Shown here in pieces: positions 43,797-54,239 of a stretch of 64,000 nt of DNA. The notes under the pieces were generated by a model. The model did not search any database, was not told the DNA's origin, and was given only the letters and a program-made list of their open reading frames with translations. The translations under genes were made by a program, and so were the position numbers. This DNA is from Paenibacillus macquariensis (GTDB taxonomy: Bacteria; Bacillota; Bacilli; Paenibacillales; Paenibacillaceae). The stretch is taken from assembly GCF_900156375.1 (NCBI RefSeq), contig NZ_FTNK01000006.1:1-64000 (forward strand), given 5' to 3'. Numbering within the stretch: the stretch's first letter is position 1; each line of letters begins with the position of its first letter.

Positions 43797-43900
43797 TATT
43801 TATTACCCTCCAATGGTATATAACAATGCTTTAGATAGTATAGCGTAATCTCTTATTATTTTATCATGTTAAGCAGCCATATCTCGCTATTGTTCCATAT

Positions 43901-43940
43901 AAAAAGAGAGCCTAAACTTTAACGACAGTTTAGACTCTCT
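43901..43940 (-). terminator. Terminator after the SPFH gene
   Basis: AGAGAGCCTAAACT pairs with AGTTTAGACTCTCT, with one mismatch. On the minus strand a T5 run follows. It stands 15 bases past the SPFH stop. Confidence 0.8.
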
Positions 43941-43954
43941 ACATGTTAACTATT

Positions 43955-44875
43955 TTATTTCTTAGCTTTAAAAATTTCTCCAATAGCCCCTAGGCTACCG
44001 AGAATCTCCACAGCATTCGAAGGAATAAATACTTTATTAGCAGGTCCTTTAGAAATTTCAGTCAAAGCTTCAAATGAGCGATAAGCAAGGACATTCTCAT
44101 CAAGCCCTGCTTCACGGAGCAACTCAATCCGGTTCTTCTCCGCCTGAGCAACGGATAGGATTGCTTTCGCTTGACCGATCGCTTCTAGCTCTTGAGCCTG
44201 ACCTAACCCTTCAGCTTCACGAATACGGGCTTCTTTATCCCCTTCAGCTTTCAGTATTTTGCTCTGTTTGTCACCTTCAGCACGTAGAATCATGTCTTGC
44301 TTAGCAGCTTCCGCTTCGAGAACGATGGCACGTTTGCTACGTTCAGCCTTCATCTGCTTATCCATAGCTTCTTGAATATCTCTTGGTGGCTGAATATCAA
44401 TAACTTCAACCCGTTCAATCCGTACGCCCCACTTCTCTGTCGCTTCATCAAGGGCAACACGAATCTCCATCGATATCTTCTCACGCCCGGATAATGTTTC
44501 ATCCAACTCCATCTTCCCGATGATCTGCCGCATGGTAGCTGTGGATATGTTCCGAACACCGTATACATAATCAGAAATACCATATGTCGCCTGATCTGGT
44601 CCAACAACTTGATAGAATATAATTGTATCTATCTCAACTTGTACGTTATCTTTCGTAATCACGGTTTGCGGAGGCACATTCGCCTGTTGAATACGCAAAT
44701 CATGATATACCCTTACATGATCGATAATTGGAATAAGGATATTTAATCCTGGTGTTAATAAACGGTGGAATTTACCGAGACGTTCTACAACCCCAACGCG
44801 TTGCTGAGGTACTATTTTGATAGTAAGTGCGATAAATACAACAACAATAATAAGAATAATAATTGTAATAATCAT
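43955..44875 (-). CDS. SPFH/band 7 paraslipin (QmcA-like)
   Basis: About 306 residues: one N-terminal membrane helix (IIILIIVVVFIALTI), the SPFH domain (QQRVGVVERLGKFHRLLTPG to RVEVIDIQPPRDI), then a coiled-coil rich in Glu, Ala and Lys (MKAERSKRAIVLEAEAAKQD, RAEGDKQSKILKAEGDKEAR). Such stomatin-like proteins form large rings in membrane microdomains. ATG at 44875 overlaps the NfeD stop by one base (TAATG). Stomatin-NfeD pairs are a known unit in membrane protein quality control. Confidence 0.92.
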   Translation of the reverse strand: MIITIIILIIVVVFIALTIKIVPQQRVGVVERLGKFHRLLTPGLNILIPIIDHVRVYHDLRIQQANVPPQTVITKDNVQVEIDTIIFYQVVGPDQATYGISDYVYGVRNISTATMRQIIGKMELDETLSGREKISMEIRVALDEATEKWGVRIERVEVIDIQPPRDIQEAMDKQMKAERSKRAIVLEAEAAKQDMILRAEGDKQSKILKAEGDKEARIREAEGLGQAQELEAIGQAKAILSVAQAEKNRIELLREAGLDENVLAYRSFEALTEISKGPANKVFIPSNAVEILGSLGAIGEIFKAKK

Positions 44876-45309
44876 TAAGAAACCCCTTCCCATTTTTGAA
44901 CTTCCAAGACGGTGGTACCCCGTTGTAAGACAATAATAATATCATCCTTTTGCAGAGCTTGGTACGAGTTAGCACTCCACGTCTCGTTCCCCACTTTAAC
45001 AATGCCATTCCTACCTACGTCGATTTGTTCAATAACAATTCCTTGCTTACCGACTAAATCATCAATAACGTCTGTGTACCCCTTAGATTTCCGCATATAT
45101 CTTGTGAGGGGTTTCGTGAAGAAGGTCAGCCCCAACGCCACAATACAACCAACTAATGCCTGTACGAAGAATAAATCTGGTGCTACCAACGCAATAAGTG
45201 CCGCCGCAATTGCCCCAATCCCAATCCATAACAGATAAAAAGTTAATGTCAACATCTCAATGACAAACAGTATGACTCCGATGACGAGCCAGATTGCCCA
45301 AAGTTCCAT
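44875..45309 (-). CDS. NfeD family membrane protein
   Basis: About 144 residues: three or so helices (LWAIWLVIGVILFVIEML, LTFYLLWIGIGAIAAALIAL, LVGCIVALGLTFFT) followed by the C-terminal OB-fold NfeD domain (VGKQGIVIEQIDVGRNGIVK). This is the short NfeD form that lacks the ClpP-like protease part. ATG at 45309 is preferred over the longer frame because GGTGGTG lies before it. Cotranscribed with the SPFH gene. Confidence 0.88.
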   Translation of the reverse strand: MELWAIWLVIGVILFVIEMLTLTFYLLWIGIGAIAAALIALVAPDLFFVQALVGCIVALGLTFFTKPLTRYMRKSKGYTDVIDDLVGKQGIVIEQIDVGRNGIVKVGNETWSANSYQALQKDDIIIVLQRGTTVLEVQKWEGVS

Positions 45310-45603
45310 TGTTCTCACCACCTTTTGCTGGATTATATGGAACCAAGCAAAAAATTATTACCCACAATCGTCAGATAACACACTCAGAATAGTTGTTATC
45401 CGTATTATGTAATTAGTTCATACGTTATTTCTCTCTGGTTGGTTCCTAATATCATTATACCTTAACATTCCATCATTTAGGTTTATTTATTGTTCAAAGC
45501 TCACCATTCATGTCATAGCTGTCGCACATTTACGAACTTCATAGGGAATCGTCCTCTTCAAAAAAATGAGTAATTCACAGTGTTGTTCACACGTCGAATT
45601 ACC

Positions 45604-47001
45604 CTATACTTCATTTGGAAAAGAAATCTTAAATATCGTACCTTTTCCTACAATACTAGTCACTTCAACCAACCCACCTTGTAACTCCACTAACTTTTGT
45701 ACAATCGATAGTCCCAGCCCCGTACCACCATGTTGTCTGGAACGTGATTTCTCCACACGGTAGAATCGTTCGAATATATATGGCAGTTCATCCATTGGAA
45801 TCCCCGGTCCTGAGTCTTGGATCGTAATCATGATACGTTTATGTTGCTGATGAAGCCCTACAGTGATTGGACCATTCTTCGTGTAGCGAATGCCATTATC
45901 CAACAAGTTAAGTAAGACCTGCTCCATTCTAGCACGATCCAATGAAATAGACTGCGTTTGCTCAAGGTGAGAACCTATCATTATCCCTTTTTCTTTGGCC
46001 TGAAACTCTACTTTATGTATGCTACTTCTTAATAATAAGTTGAGATCAATGAACTCTAAGTTTAGGTCGATTCTCCCCTCTTCCATTTTGGAAAGTTCGA
46101 ATAGGTCTTGGATGATAATGTTCAATCTCTTAGCTTCCTGCGAAATGATATTCAGATATTTCTGTTTCTCTTCATCATCTTCAATATAACCCTTCGATAA
46201 TACGTCAGCATACCCTTCCAAATACGTTATCGGTGTTCTCAGCTCATGTGAAATATTTGCGAAGAATTCCGACCTCGAATCTCGATATCGTTGAAGCTCC
46301 TGTGCTAAATCATTTATAGCCGTTGAAAGAGAACCTATTTCATCATTTGAAGTAACATTTACCCGAGTATGTAACTCTCCTTTGGCAATCTCGCGAGTCG
46401 CAGCTTCAATCTGTAGCAGAGGTTTTGAGAGCTTTTTAGAAAGGATGTAGATTAATCCCAGGGCTAACAATAAGGTGCCTAGTCCCGCGTACAGAAGAAG
46501 ATAACGTACAGACTGTAATGAATCCTTCATACTCTCAAGGGAGCTGACCACATACACCCCACCAGTGAATGACTGGGTTCCCATACTCATACTCAAAGGT
46601 TTACCATGAAGCAAATAAAGTTTATTACTACTCATGAACTCTTTCTCAATCATTTGTCCTTGTAACAACTTCTCCTTCTCCCAGATATCAGGAAAATGTT
46701 CTGTTGGTTTCGTATCCAACTTTTCCGTTGAATCCATAAACGTTCCATCTGAATCCACAAGAAATATATCGACCCCGGTGAACTCAGCCATCGTTATGAG
46801 TTCAGACTTCGAATTATTGTGTTCTTGTAACATGGCAGTGACATGAGTCGCTATATCATTGGCCTCTTTATGAGCTTCTTTAGTATAGAAATTCGAAATA
46901 ATCCCATTTGCTACGAACCCGAGTATGAATAAAATAACTATAAACAAGCTGAAAATCATCATACCTAGCTTTAAGTCAATTCGATTCCAATTCAATATCA
47001 T
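45604..47001 (-). CDS. Sensor histidine kinase
   Basis: 465 residues: a membrane helix at 13-35, an extracellular sensor of about 130 residues, a second helix at 165-188, HAMP (about 189-240), a HisKA domain with phosphoacceptor His252 in FFANISHELRTPITY, and an HATPase domain with LLNLLDNGIRYTKNG and GGTGLGLSIVQK. The extracellular domain suggests an envelope or solute signal. No response regulator gene lies next to it, so it is an orphan here; its partner must be elsewhere. No strong ribosome site is obvious before the ATG at 47001. Confidence 0.9.
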   Translation of the reverse strand: MILNWNRIDLKLGMMIFSLFIVILFILGFVANGIISNFYTKEAHKEANDIATHVTAMLQEHNNSKSELITMAEFTGVDIFLVDSDGTFMDSTEKLDTKPTEHFPDIWEKEKLLQGQMIEKEFMSSNKLYLLHGKPLSMSMGTQSFTGGVYVVSSLESMKDSLQSVRYLLLYAGLGTLLLALGLIYILSKKLSKPLLQIEAATREIAKGELHTRVNVTSNDEIGSLSTAINDLAQELQRYRDSRSEFFANISHELRTPITYLEGYADVLSKGYIEDDEEKQKYLNIISQEAKRLNIIIQDLFELSKMEEGRIDLNLEFIDLNLLLRSSIHKVEFQAKEKGIMIGSHLEQTQSISLDRARMEQVLLNLLDNGIRYTKNGPITVGLHQQHKRIMITIQDSGPGIPMDELPYIFERFYRVEKSRSRQHGGTGLGLSIVQKLVELQGGLVEVTSIVGKGTIFKISFPNEV

Positions 47002-47239
47002 CTACCACCATTTGTCTTCTTTTTATAAGAATAAATATCATAACGTACCCATGTCTTCCAATATACTAAATACCCAAGGTAAAGGAAATACATATATCAG
47101 TCCCAAGGCAGAGGAGCTCTCCTGCTAAATACCGATTTATATTTATGCATATTGATCTACAATAGGAAATAAGCAGGTTAATTTCAATATTAAGTAAGAA
47201 TATAATCACTATAGTTATACACCACTAAGGAGGTATTTC

Positions 47240-48630
47240 ATGCTGTCACAACAGATCGTCGAAGATGCATTAGCTGCGGCTTTAAGTACGGGGGGGATTT
47301 CTCCGAAGTTTTTGTTGAAGATTTATTCAAAAGTACCCTTGAACTTCGAAATGGAAAACCAGAGGGCATTCTTTCAGGGAGAGATTTTGGCATTGGCATA
47401 CGTGTATTTAAGGGTCTTCAAAATTCCTATTCCTATACAACGGATACGTCTAGAGAAGGAATAATGAAATGTGCCTTTCATGCAGCTCAGGCTTTCTCTG
47501 GTACTTCTACCATCGATCTGATTCCTTTAAAGAAAGAACTTGCTCAGATTCTTCATCCCATCTCAATGTATCCTCGAGATGTTGAGAAGAAGAGAAAAAT
47601 AGACTTTCTAAAAAAGGCATCTGAATATGCTCAGAATTATCATTCAAGTATTCAACAGGTTTATGTCCGATACGTAGATGCAGAACAACAAGTTCTGATT
47701 GCTAATTCAGAAGGGAAATATATTGAAGATACCCGTGTAAGAAGTAGGTTCGTTATACAATCAATCGCTGCTGAAGACAATAAACTTCAAGCTGGTTTCT
47801 ACGCTCCCGGATCATCCAAAGGATTCGAGTTCTTAGAGCATTTAGACCTGCAACACTATGCCCATGAAGCTTCCCGAATCGCCGTTACGATGCTGAATGC
47901 TTCACCTTGTCCAAGCGGCAAGTTCCCCGTTATTATCGACAATGAATTTGGCGGCGTTCTGTTTCATGAGGCTTGTGGTCATGGACTTGAAGCCAGTGCT
48001 GTAGCCAAGAACAACTCTGTATTTGCAAATAGAATTGGAGAAAAGGTAGCATCAGACATCGTTACTTATATCGATGATGGCACGCTTCCAAATGAATGGG
48101 GATCCATTAACATCGATGATGAAGGTGAGCATTCAAGAAAGAACATATTAATTGAAAATGGGATTCTGAAAGGATACTTAATTGATAAACTAAACGGCCG
48201 GCGCATGGATGCAGAATCTACGGGTTCTAGTAGAAGAGAATCCTATCGATTTGCACCAACCTCAAGAATGACCAATACTTACATCGCCCCAGGTAAATCT
48301 ACAAGGGAAGATATTATATCCAATACGGAGAATGGTATATACGCTAAATATATGGGTGGCGGACAAGTGGACCCGGCTACAGGAGATTATAACTTCGCAA
48401 TAATGGAGGCATATCTCGTTAAAGACGGTAAGCTTGGTAAACCTGTTCGTGGGGCTACCTTAATTGGGAATGGACCTACAACGATTAAACATATCGATAT
48501 GATTGGAAATAACTTAAGTCATGGTGCAGGAATGTGTGGCGCTTCAAGCGGAAGTATTCCTGTGAATGTTGGGCAACCGATGCTACGTGTGAGCGAAATA
48601 ACCGTTGGTGGCAGTGAAGGAGGAAATTAA
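47240..48630 (+). pseudogene. tldD: TldD-type metalloprotease gene with a frameshift in a G7 tract
   Basis: The start is good (AAGGAGGTATTTC-ATG), and the first frame gives MLSQQIVEDALAAALSTGG, then turns to nonsense at the G run 47290-47296. The frame two bases over continues DFSEVFVEDLFKSTLELRNG and GILSGRDFGIGIRVFKG without a stop to 48630. One extra G (G8) or two fewer (G5) restores a protein of about 463 residues, a normal TldD length. The zinc motif HEACGH (FHEACGHGLEA) is intact. TldD works with TldE to cut small modified or natively unfolded peptides. It may be a true null, a slipping contingency tract or an assembly error. Confidence 0.85.
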
Positions 48631-49986
48631 ATGAAGATCACTGAATTTCAGGAGCAATTATTTATAGCAGATTTTGAGGCAGGATTCACCGATATGGAGT
48701 TGTATTTCGAGAGGACAGAGAAGTTCCAATGTGGGTTGCATCAAGGGGAAGTGGATTCTTATGTAACATCAGAGACTTTAGGCGTTACTTTTAGAGGATT
48801 ATTTAAAGACAAAATGGGATATTCCTTTACGGAACACTTAGATGCTGAATCTTTGACTTTCCTTATTCTACAAGCCCGGGAGAATGCTGAAGTGAACGAA
48901 GATGAATCTCAAGAAACCTTATTCTCTGGAAGTGAGCATTATCATATACAAGATTTCTACGCTGAACAACTCAACGAACTGTCGATACCTGACAAGTTGA
49001 ATATTTTGAGAGACATTGAGAAATCCCTCTATCAAATAGATCATCGGGTATTATCGACCGACATGTTAGTATTAGAAAGCTCCTCAACCGAGCGTGGAAT
49101 CATAAATACAAAGGGATTAAATCTTCATGATCGCAACAATCATATGGTTGTGGTTGTTTCTGCAATCGCACAACAAGATTCACAAATCAAGTCAGCATAT
49201 GTCATCCATTTCACCCAGGATCCAGAGGCACTTATTCCAGAGGTCATTGCCAACCAAGCTGTGAAAGAAGTTGTTTCTCAATTTAATCCTCAGAATGCAG
49301 AGAGCAACAATTACGCCATTGTACTCAGAAGTGATGCAGCTGCAAGCTTATTACATGTGTACTCCACCATTTTTTCTGCTGAGAATACCCAAGCCGGAAA
49401 TTCGCTATTAAAAGATAGCGTTGGAGAAATCATTGCTGCGCCCATTATTCAAGTCGTTGATGATCCATTCCTAGCGAATGGGCTCTATAGCAGAACATTC
49501 GATAGTGAGGGAACGGCTACAGAGTTAAGAAGTATTATTACCGACGGTAAGCTAATCACTCTGTTACATAATCGCAAAACGGCTGAGAAAGATAAGACTG
49601 TAACGACGGGGCATGCTTATAAATCTTCTTATAAGGATTCTGTCGGCGTATCCCCAACCAATATGTATATCGTCCCATCCGAGTCCAGTCGAGAAGATTT
49701 GATTGCTTCTGTCCAAGAAGGGATGTTAATTACCCAATTATCTGGATTACATTCAGGGGCTAGTACCGTATCAGGCGACTTTTCATTCGCGGCGAAAGGC
49801 TTTTATATTAAAGATGGTGTTGTGGCGTATCCTGTTAATCAGTTGACCATTGCTGGAAATTTCTATGATTTTCTTAAGACGGTTGATCAAATAGGCTCCG
49901 ATCTTGAATTCTCTTCCGAAGGACATGGTTACGTTGGTTCTCCATCGCTATTGATTAGACAATTGGTCGTTACGGTCGATTCATAA
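48631..49986 (+). CDS. TldE/PmbA-type metalloprotease subunit
   Basis: 451 residues of the TldD/PmbA family without the HExxxH motif, hence the non-catalytic TldE-like partner. Features: ELYFERTEKFQCGLHQGEVD near the N terminus, IIAAPIIQVVDDPFLANGLY, RTFDSEGTATELRSIITDGK and GFYIKDGVVAYPVNQLTIAG near the end. It begins with the base after the tldD stop, so it is in one operon with it. If tldD is really broken, this subunit would lack its catalytic partner. Confidence 0.88.
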   Translation: MKITEFQEQLFIADFEAGFTDMELYFERTEKFQCGLHQGEVDSYVTSETLGVTFRGLFKDKMGYSFTEHLDAESLTFLILQARENAEVNEDESQETLFSGSEHYHIQDFYAEQLNELSIPDKLNILRDIEKSLYQIDHRVLSTDMLVLESSSTERGIINTKGLNLHDRNNHMVVVVSAIAQQDSQIKSAYVIHFTQDPEALIPEVIANQAVKEVVSQFNPQNAESNNYAIVLRSDAAASLLHVYSTIFSAENTQAGNSLLKDSVGEIIAAPIIQVVDDPFLANGLYSRTFDSEGTATELRSIITDGKLITLLHNRKTAEKDKTVTTGHAYKSSYKDSVGVSPTNMYIVPSESSREDLIASVQEGMLITQLSGLHSGASTVSGDFSFAAKGFYIKDGVVAYPVNQLTIAGNFYDFLKTVDQIGSDLEFSSEGHGYVGSPSLLIRQLVVTVDS

Positions 49987-49999
49987 GTTAAGAAATAAA

Positions 50000-50034
50000 T
50001 AAGGTCCTGTCCTATTCAAGATAGGGCCTTATCC
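50000..50034. terminator. Terminator between tldE and the gerK-like operon
   Basis: TAAGGTCCTGTCCTAT with ATAGGGCCTTA forms a bulged stem between convergent genes. Stability is moderate. Confidence 0.5.
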
Positions 50035-50047
50035 CTTGTTCAGTATC

Positions 50048-51244
50048 TCACTTCGACGAGGAACCGTAATCTGTAATAGTCAACTTAACATCGTACGTAA
50101 TATCAGACTGACTAAACGTCTCGTCCCAATCTTTTTTAACTGTTTTCCAAACCTTAGGGTGTTGTATTCGAAGCTTATTACCGAAGCCCGCCACATCCAC
50201 ATGATAAACATCTTGCATCTTATGAATAGTTTTATGTAACATCTCTTTCAATTCTTCCTCGAAATACCCCTCTGCTTCTTTCAAAAATTTGTCGTCCGTA
50301 GGAACTTGTGACGTATCCCAATTCTCAATTAACCGGCCATCTGATTCTATACTTACATGAAAAGAAATATCGTTTCCGTGTACCTTTGTTTTAATTTTGG
50401 TTTTTGCAGATTTGATTTCATAAGCAAGAACTTCGCCCGACTTATCATACGTTTTGATTAACCCACCTTCTATTTCTCCCTTAATCCAAGTCAGTCCTTC
50501 GACCTCGTGCTCATTTAAAGTTCCGATCCATTTATTCGTTTCACCTTTAATAACCCCAGCCCCAGCAAATTCAACTTCACCTTTGGCAGAAACCAAATTT
50601 TGCAGAACAAAACTTGATCCTGAGTTCATGATTCCATCTAATTTAGTAAGAATCATAGGTGCCAATATTTTATTGTTTCTAAATTGATTCTCTACCATAC
50701 TTCTGAGATGGAACGAGGGAATGTCTCCGGTTTGACTTGAGACTAGAGCTTCGCTAGCTTTTCCTTTACTTATTAATACAAGGCAACTAGGTCTGATATC
50801 GTTATCTCGTAAAATAAATTTTAATAGCTTTTCTAAATCCATTTTGCGTGAAAGCTCAGAAGAGATGACAATAACTTTCAAATGATGCCCGATAATGGGG
50901 CGGTACCGCCTAAGAGAATACTGACGATACAATTGAAAGACCGAATCACCTGTTTCCTCTGTATTCAAATACATCGCGGAGGATTTTGAAGTGCTTGATT
51001 GTTGTTCATTTTTCGAGGCAAGAACGGGTACAGTTTGGAGCGTTGCTGTTATGAGGTTCTTTTTAGGATAACTATCGCCTTCTTTAGCCAATTCTTGTTC
51101 TAATTCTGATTCCTCGCCAACATCAAGTGCTAGCCCTACGTTAACACTCAGATCTTCAATCTCCTTATTACCCCAGCATCCAGTTAGACAGAGTACTAAT
51201 AGGATGGAAAGGGCAAATACGAAATAGCGTTTCATGCTATCCAT
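50048..51244 (-). CDS. Ger(x)C family spore germination lipoprotein
   Basis: 398 residues. A lipoprotein signal peptide ends in LVLCLTGCWG, with the lipid Cys near residue 23, and is followed by NKEIEDLSVNVGLALDVGEE. The rest matches the three-domain GerAC fold (RPIIGHHLKVIVISSELSRK, EGYFEEELKEMLHKT). It is the C subunit of a germinant receptor, held on the outer face of the spore inner membrane. Overlaps the B-subunit gene by eight bases. Expected to be made late in sporulation. Confidence 0.93.
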   Translation of the reverse strand: MDSMKRYFVFALSILLVLCLTGCWGNKEIEDLSVNVGLALDVGEESELEQELAKEGDSYPKKNLITATLQTVPVLASKNEQQSSTSKSSAMYLNTEETGDSVFQLYRQYSLRRYRPIIGHHLKVIVISSELSRKMDLEKLLKFILRDNDIRPSCLVLISKGKASEALVSSQTGDIPSFHLRSMVENQFRNNKILAPMILTKLDGIMNSGSSFVLQNLVSAKGEVEFAGAGVIKGETNKWIGTLNEHEVEGLTWIKGEIEGGLIKTYDKSGEVLAYEIKSAKTKIKTKVHGNDISFHVSIESDGRLIENWDTSQVPTDDKFLKEAEGYFEEELKEMLHKTIHKMQDVYHVDVAGFGNKLRIQHPKVWKTVKKDWDETFSQSDITYDVKLTITDYGSSSK

Positions 51245-52343
51245 CTTCCTTCAAAGCTCCTTTTTTGAAGATTTTTGTAATTAGGAGAAGGACTACTGGC
51301 AATAACCCAAACAAATAAATAGATACACTTCCAATGAAATCACCAAAATCAAACACTTCATTCATATTTTTGGGTAGCAGTGCAACGATGAATATGATCG
51401 GAATCAAGCCGTACATGATAGGTTGAATATTTCTTTTCGATAATTGAGCCAGACCCATCGATGCCGCATAAAAAGTAATTGTAAATGTCGAGAATATTTG
51501 CATGATCCAGATAACAAGCAAAAAGAACTCAAATCTTTCAAAAAGGAGACCCGTAATTTCAAAACTTCGCATGAGATCAAGCGTTGGCCAAGTACTTCTT
51601 ACGACTCCATCAACAGACAATGCACCCACAACCATAATATAAGTGATCATGTACATAACTAGAGGTATTGAAGTACCTATAATCATTGCTTTTACGCCTT
51701 TTTTGGGATGTTGCATAAACGCCGGAAGAATGAACATAATCTCATAGCCTATAAAAACAAATACTGTTGATCTCAACCCCCTAAGGACAGGTAAGATTCC
51801 CTCTCCTAGCACAGGACGTATATTATCAATTTCAAAAATTTCACTACTCAAAAACATACAAATTAATAAAACAACGATCGTAATCGGTAGTATAATCTCA
51901 AACAATCGCGCCATTGAATTGATCCCACTCGTAATTAGATATAATCCAATCCACATGAAAGACATAACAATAACCCACATAGGTGTACCTTCAAGCAAAT
52001 AAAGCTTAGTTACTTCAGCCATCACTCTAATCTGAAACGCAGAAATAGCAACAAAATAAAGGATCATCAGCGTGCTCAAACAGCTACCGATCCAGCTTCC
52101 TACAATTTCTTGTACGAATTGATAAATGGTTTTACCAGGATATTGCTGACACAGTTTCACGATACATATTCCTGCGAGCAGAACTATCAACCCGCCTACA
52201 ATTAATGATATCCAACCATCTGCCGTTTTCACTCTCTCGGTTAAAGTTCTTGGAAGTGTAAGAACCCCAGATCCAAGCATATAGCAACTAATAATTACGA
52301 CCGTTTGAGCCGTTGTTATCTTATCATCCGTCCGGGTAAACAC
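51237..52343 (-). CDS. GerAB/ArcD family spore germination permease (B subunit)
   Basis: 368 residues with about ten helices, related to amino-acid permeases: VVIISCYMLGSGVLTLPRTL, SLIVGGLIVLLAGICIVKLC and VFIGYEIMFILPAFMQHPKK. It is the germinant-binding subunit and may also conduct ions. It sits between the A and C genes in the standard A-B-C order. The start lies 27 bases after the A gene. Confidence 0.93.
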   Translation of the reverse strand: MFTRTDDKITTAQTVVIISCYMLGSGVLTLPRTLTERVKTADGWISLIVGGLIVLLAGICIVKLCQQYPGKTIYQFVQEIVGSWIGSCLSTLMILYFVAISAFQIRVMAEVTKLYLLEGTPMWVIVMSFMWIGLYLITSGINSMARLFEIILPITIVVLLICMFLSSEIFEIDNIRPVLGEGILPVLRGLRSTVFVFIGYEIMFILPAFMQHPKKGVKAMIIGTSIPLVMYMITYIMVVGALSVDGVVRSTWPTLDLMRSFEITGLLFERFEFFLLVIWIMQIFSTFTITFYAASMGLAQLSKRNIQPIMYGLIPIIFIVALLPKNMNEVFDFGDFIGSVSIYLFGLLPVVLLLITKIFKKGALKEDG

Positions 52344-52369
52344 AGCATCCTCCTCCTTTGCGCTCTCAT

Positions 52370-54085
52370 TTATTTTTTACGGTCAGAATCCTTAGTCTTC
52401 ATCAAGAGCGGTCGACGTTTCATCACCTTAAAGGGCAAACGAAATATAAAGTCTTTCCAATCATCTAACCTATATGGAGATATTGGACTAATGTACGGCA
52501 CTCCAAAACTCTTCAGCTTCACTAAATGGCTGAATAATAATAGAAAAAACAAAACTGTTCCATAAGCACCTAAAACAGCGGCGCAGAACATGGCCAGAAA
52601 ACGTAATAATCGTAGCGTTATGCCTGCACTATACGACGGAATCGCAAATGAAGAAATAGCAGTTACGGCTACAACAATAACTAGAAAGGGACTAACTAGA
52701 CCCGCATTCACAGCTGCATCACCAATAATTAGACCACCAACAATACCCATAGCAGGACCTATAGGTTTGGGTAATCGGACTCCTGCTTCTCTTAATATTT
52801 CAATGGATGTCTCCATAATTAATGCCTCTATAAGTGATGGAAAGGGTACGCCTTGTCTCGCCTCAATAATAGACATAACCAACTTCGTAGGAATAAGCCC
52901 AGGATGATAAGAAATAAACGATATATACAATGCAGGGGCGAATAAAGCAAAAAATGTAGCTAGAAATCGTAACATCCGCAGGAGCGTACCTGGTATCCAT
53001 CTTTCATAATAGTCCTCGGGTGATTGTAACAACATGCTAAAGGTTACCGGCACAATCAGTGCAAACGGACTCCCATCCAATAGAATTGCAACTCGTCCTT
53101 CCAATAATGAGTTAATAACTCGATCAGGTCGCTCAGTGTTTTGAGCTTGTTGAAACGGACTTAAACTATTATCCTCAATCAATTGTTCTACATATCCTGA
53201 CTCAGGTAAATAATCCATATTTATGGATTCAATCCGGCGTTTAACTTCCTCCAGTAATTCGGAATTAACGATATCGTTCATATAAGCAACGACAAGATCT
53301 TTTTTAGCCCTTGTCCCTACTTGGAATTTAATCAGTTCCAAACTTTCATTCTTACCATGACGCCTTAGTATTGCGGTATTATCGCTCAATATTTCAGTGA
53401 ATCCTATACGTGGACCTCTCAATAGCCCTTCTGATAAAGGCTCCTCTATACTTCGTGTTTTCCCCGTTGCTGAACCTAGAAGTAATACTTCTACTATTCC
53501 ATCAATCAGCATTGCTGTGGATCCCACCAGTATATCCGAAACTACCTGCTGTAGATTAAGTGCCTCCCTTATTTCACTAATAGGAAGCATTTTATTCATA
53601 AGATATGTTTTTGTAATCTTCGTCTCATCAGATGGCTTCTCCGTCTCTTCAACATCATCGAACATCAAAGACTTCATCACTTGAACCTCTATAAGCTCCT
53701 TATCATAAAGTCCTTCGACATATATAATAGCTGCCTTTTTACCATTAGCCATCGTAAACTCTCTAAAATGAACATCACAATTTTTAGCTATCCTATTCTT
53801 AATGGATGCTAAGTCTGTTACATACTCACCTGTAAACGGGGCATTATCCTCTGCCTCAGCCTTACCATCCTCAGGTGTATTCTCTTCAGATTTATTCTCT
53901 GTTGTAGTACCCTCTGATGTTAGAGAACCCAAAGCAGACTGAAGCCATTTGGATGTAAAGTAAATAATTATAGGAACGATCAAGAGCACTAGAGCTTGAA
54001 CAAAAACTATCCAATCCGGAATATAAGAAACAATCGTTTGCCACATAAACATCATCCCATCAGCTACAATCTTAAGAGTTGACAA
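52370..54085 (-). CDS. GerA family spore germination protein (A subunit, GerKA-like)
   Basis: 571 residues. An N-terminal helix and an acidic linker ([20 protein letters not shown]) of unusual length precede the two soluble domains ([20 protein letters not shown] onward). Then come the membrane helices with the family signature [20 protein letters not shown] and [20 protein letters not shown]. GerA-type subunits form the receptor ion channel. The start is uncertain: TTG at 54085 has only a weak site, and in-frame ATGs 11-14 codons later are alternatives. First gene of the receptor operon. Confidence 0.9.
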   Translation of the reverse strand: MSTLKIVADGMMFMWQTIVSYIPDWIVFVQALVLLIVPIIIYFTSKWLQSALGSLTSEGTTTENKSEENTPEDGKAEAEDNAPFTGEYVTDLASIKNRIAKNCDVHFREFTMANGKKAAIIYVEGLYDKELIEVQVMKSLMFDDVEETEKPSDETKITKTYLMNKMLPISEIREALNLQQVVSDILVGSTAMLIDGIVEVLLLGSATGKTRSIEEPLSEGLLRGPRIGFTEILSDNTAILRRHGKNESLELIKFQVGTRAKKDLVVAYMNDIVNSELLEEVKRRIESINMDYLPESGYVEQLIEDNSLSPFQQAQNTERPDRVINSLLEGRVAILLDGSPFALIVPVTFSMLLQSPEDYYERWIPGTLLRMLRFLATFFALFAPALYISFISYHPGLIPTKLVMSIIEARQGVPFPSLIEALIMETSIEILREAGVRLPKPIGPAMGIVGGLIIGDAAVNAGLVSPFLVIVVAVTAISSFAIPSYSAGITLRLLRFLAMFCAAVLGAYGTVLFFLLLFSHLVKLKSFGVPYISPISPYRLDDWKDFIFRLPFKVMKRRPLLMKTKDSDRKK

Positions 54086-54160
54086 GACCGAGTCATGTCA
54101 TTCGTACCCGTAGTGTTACCATAACTCTCCAAATCATACGAAAATAATGAAAAAAATAAC

Positions 54161-54205
54161 AAAAGCACCTATCCCTCAGCATTTTGCTGAATCGAATAGG
54201 TGCTT
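54161..54205 (-). terminator. Terminator after the lactonase gene
   Basis: AGCACCTAT pairs with ATAGGTGCT; an inner stem (CAGCATTTTGCTG) strengthens it, and T4 follows on the minus strand. Confidence 0.7.
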
Positions 54206-54239
54206 CATCAAACTTTACACGTACTTTATTTATTAGGAT

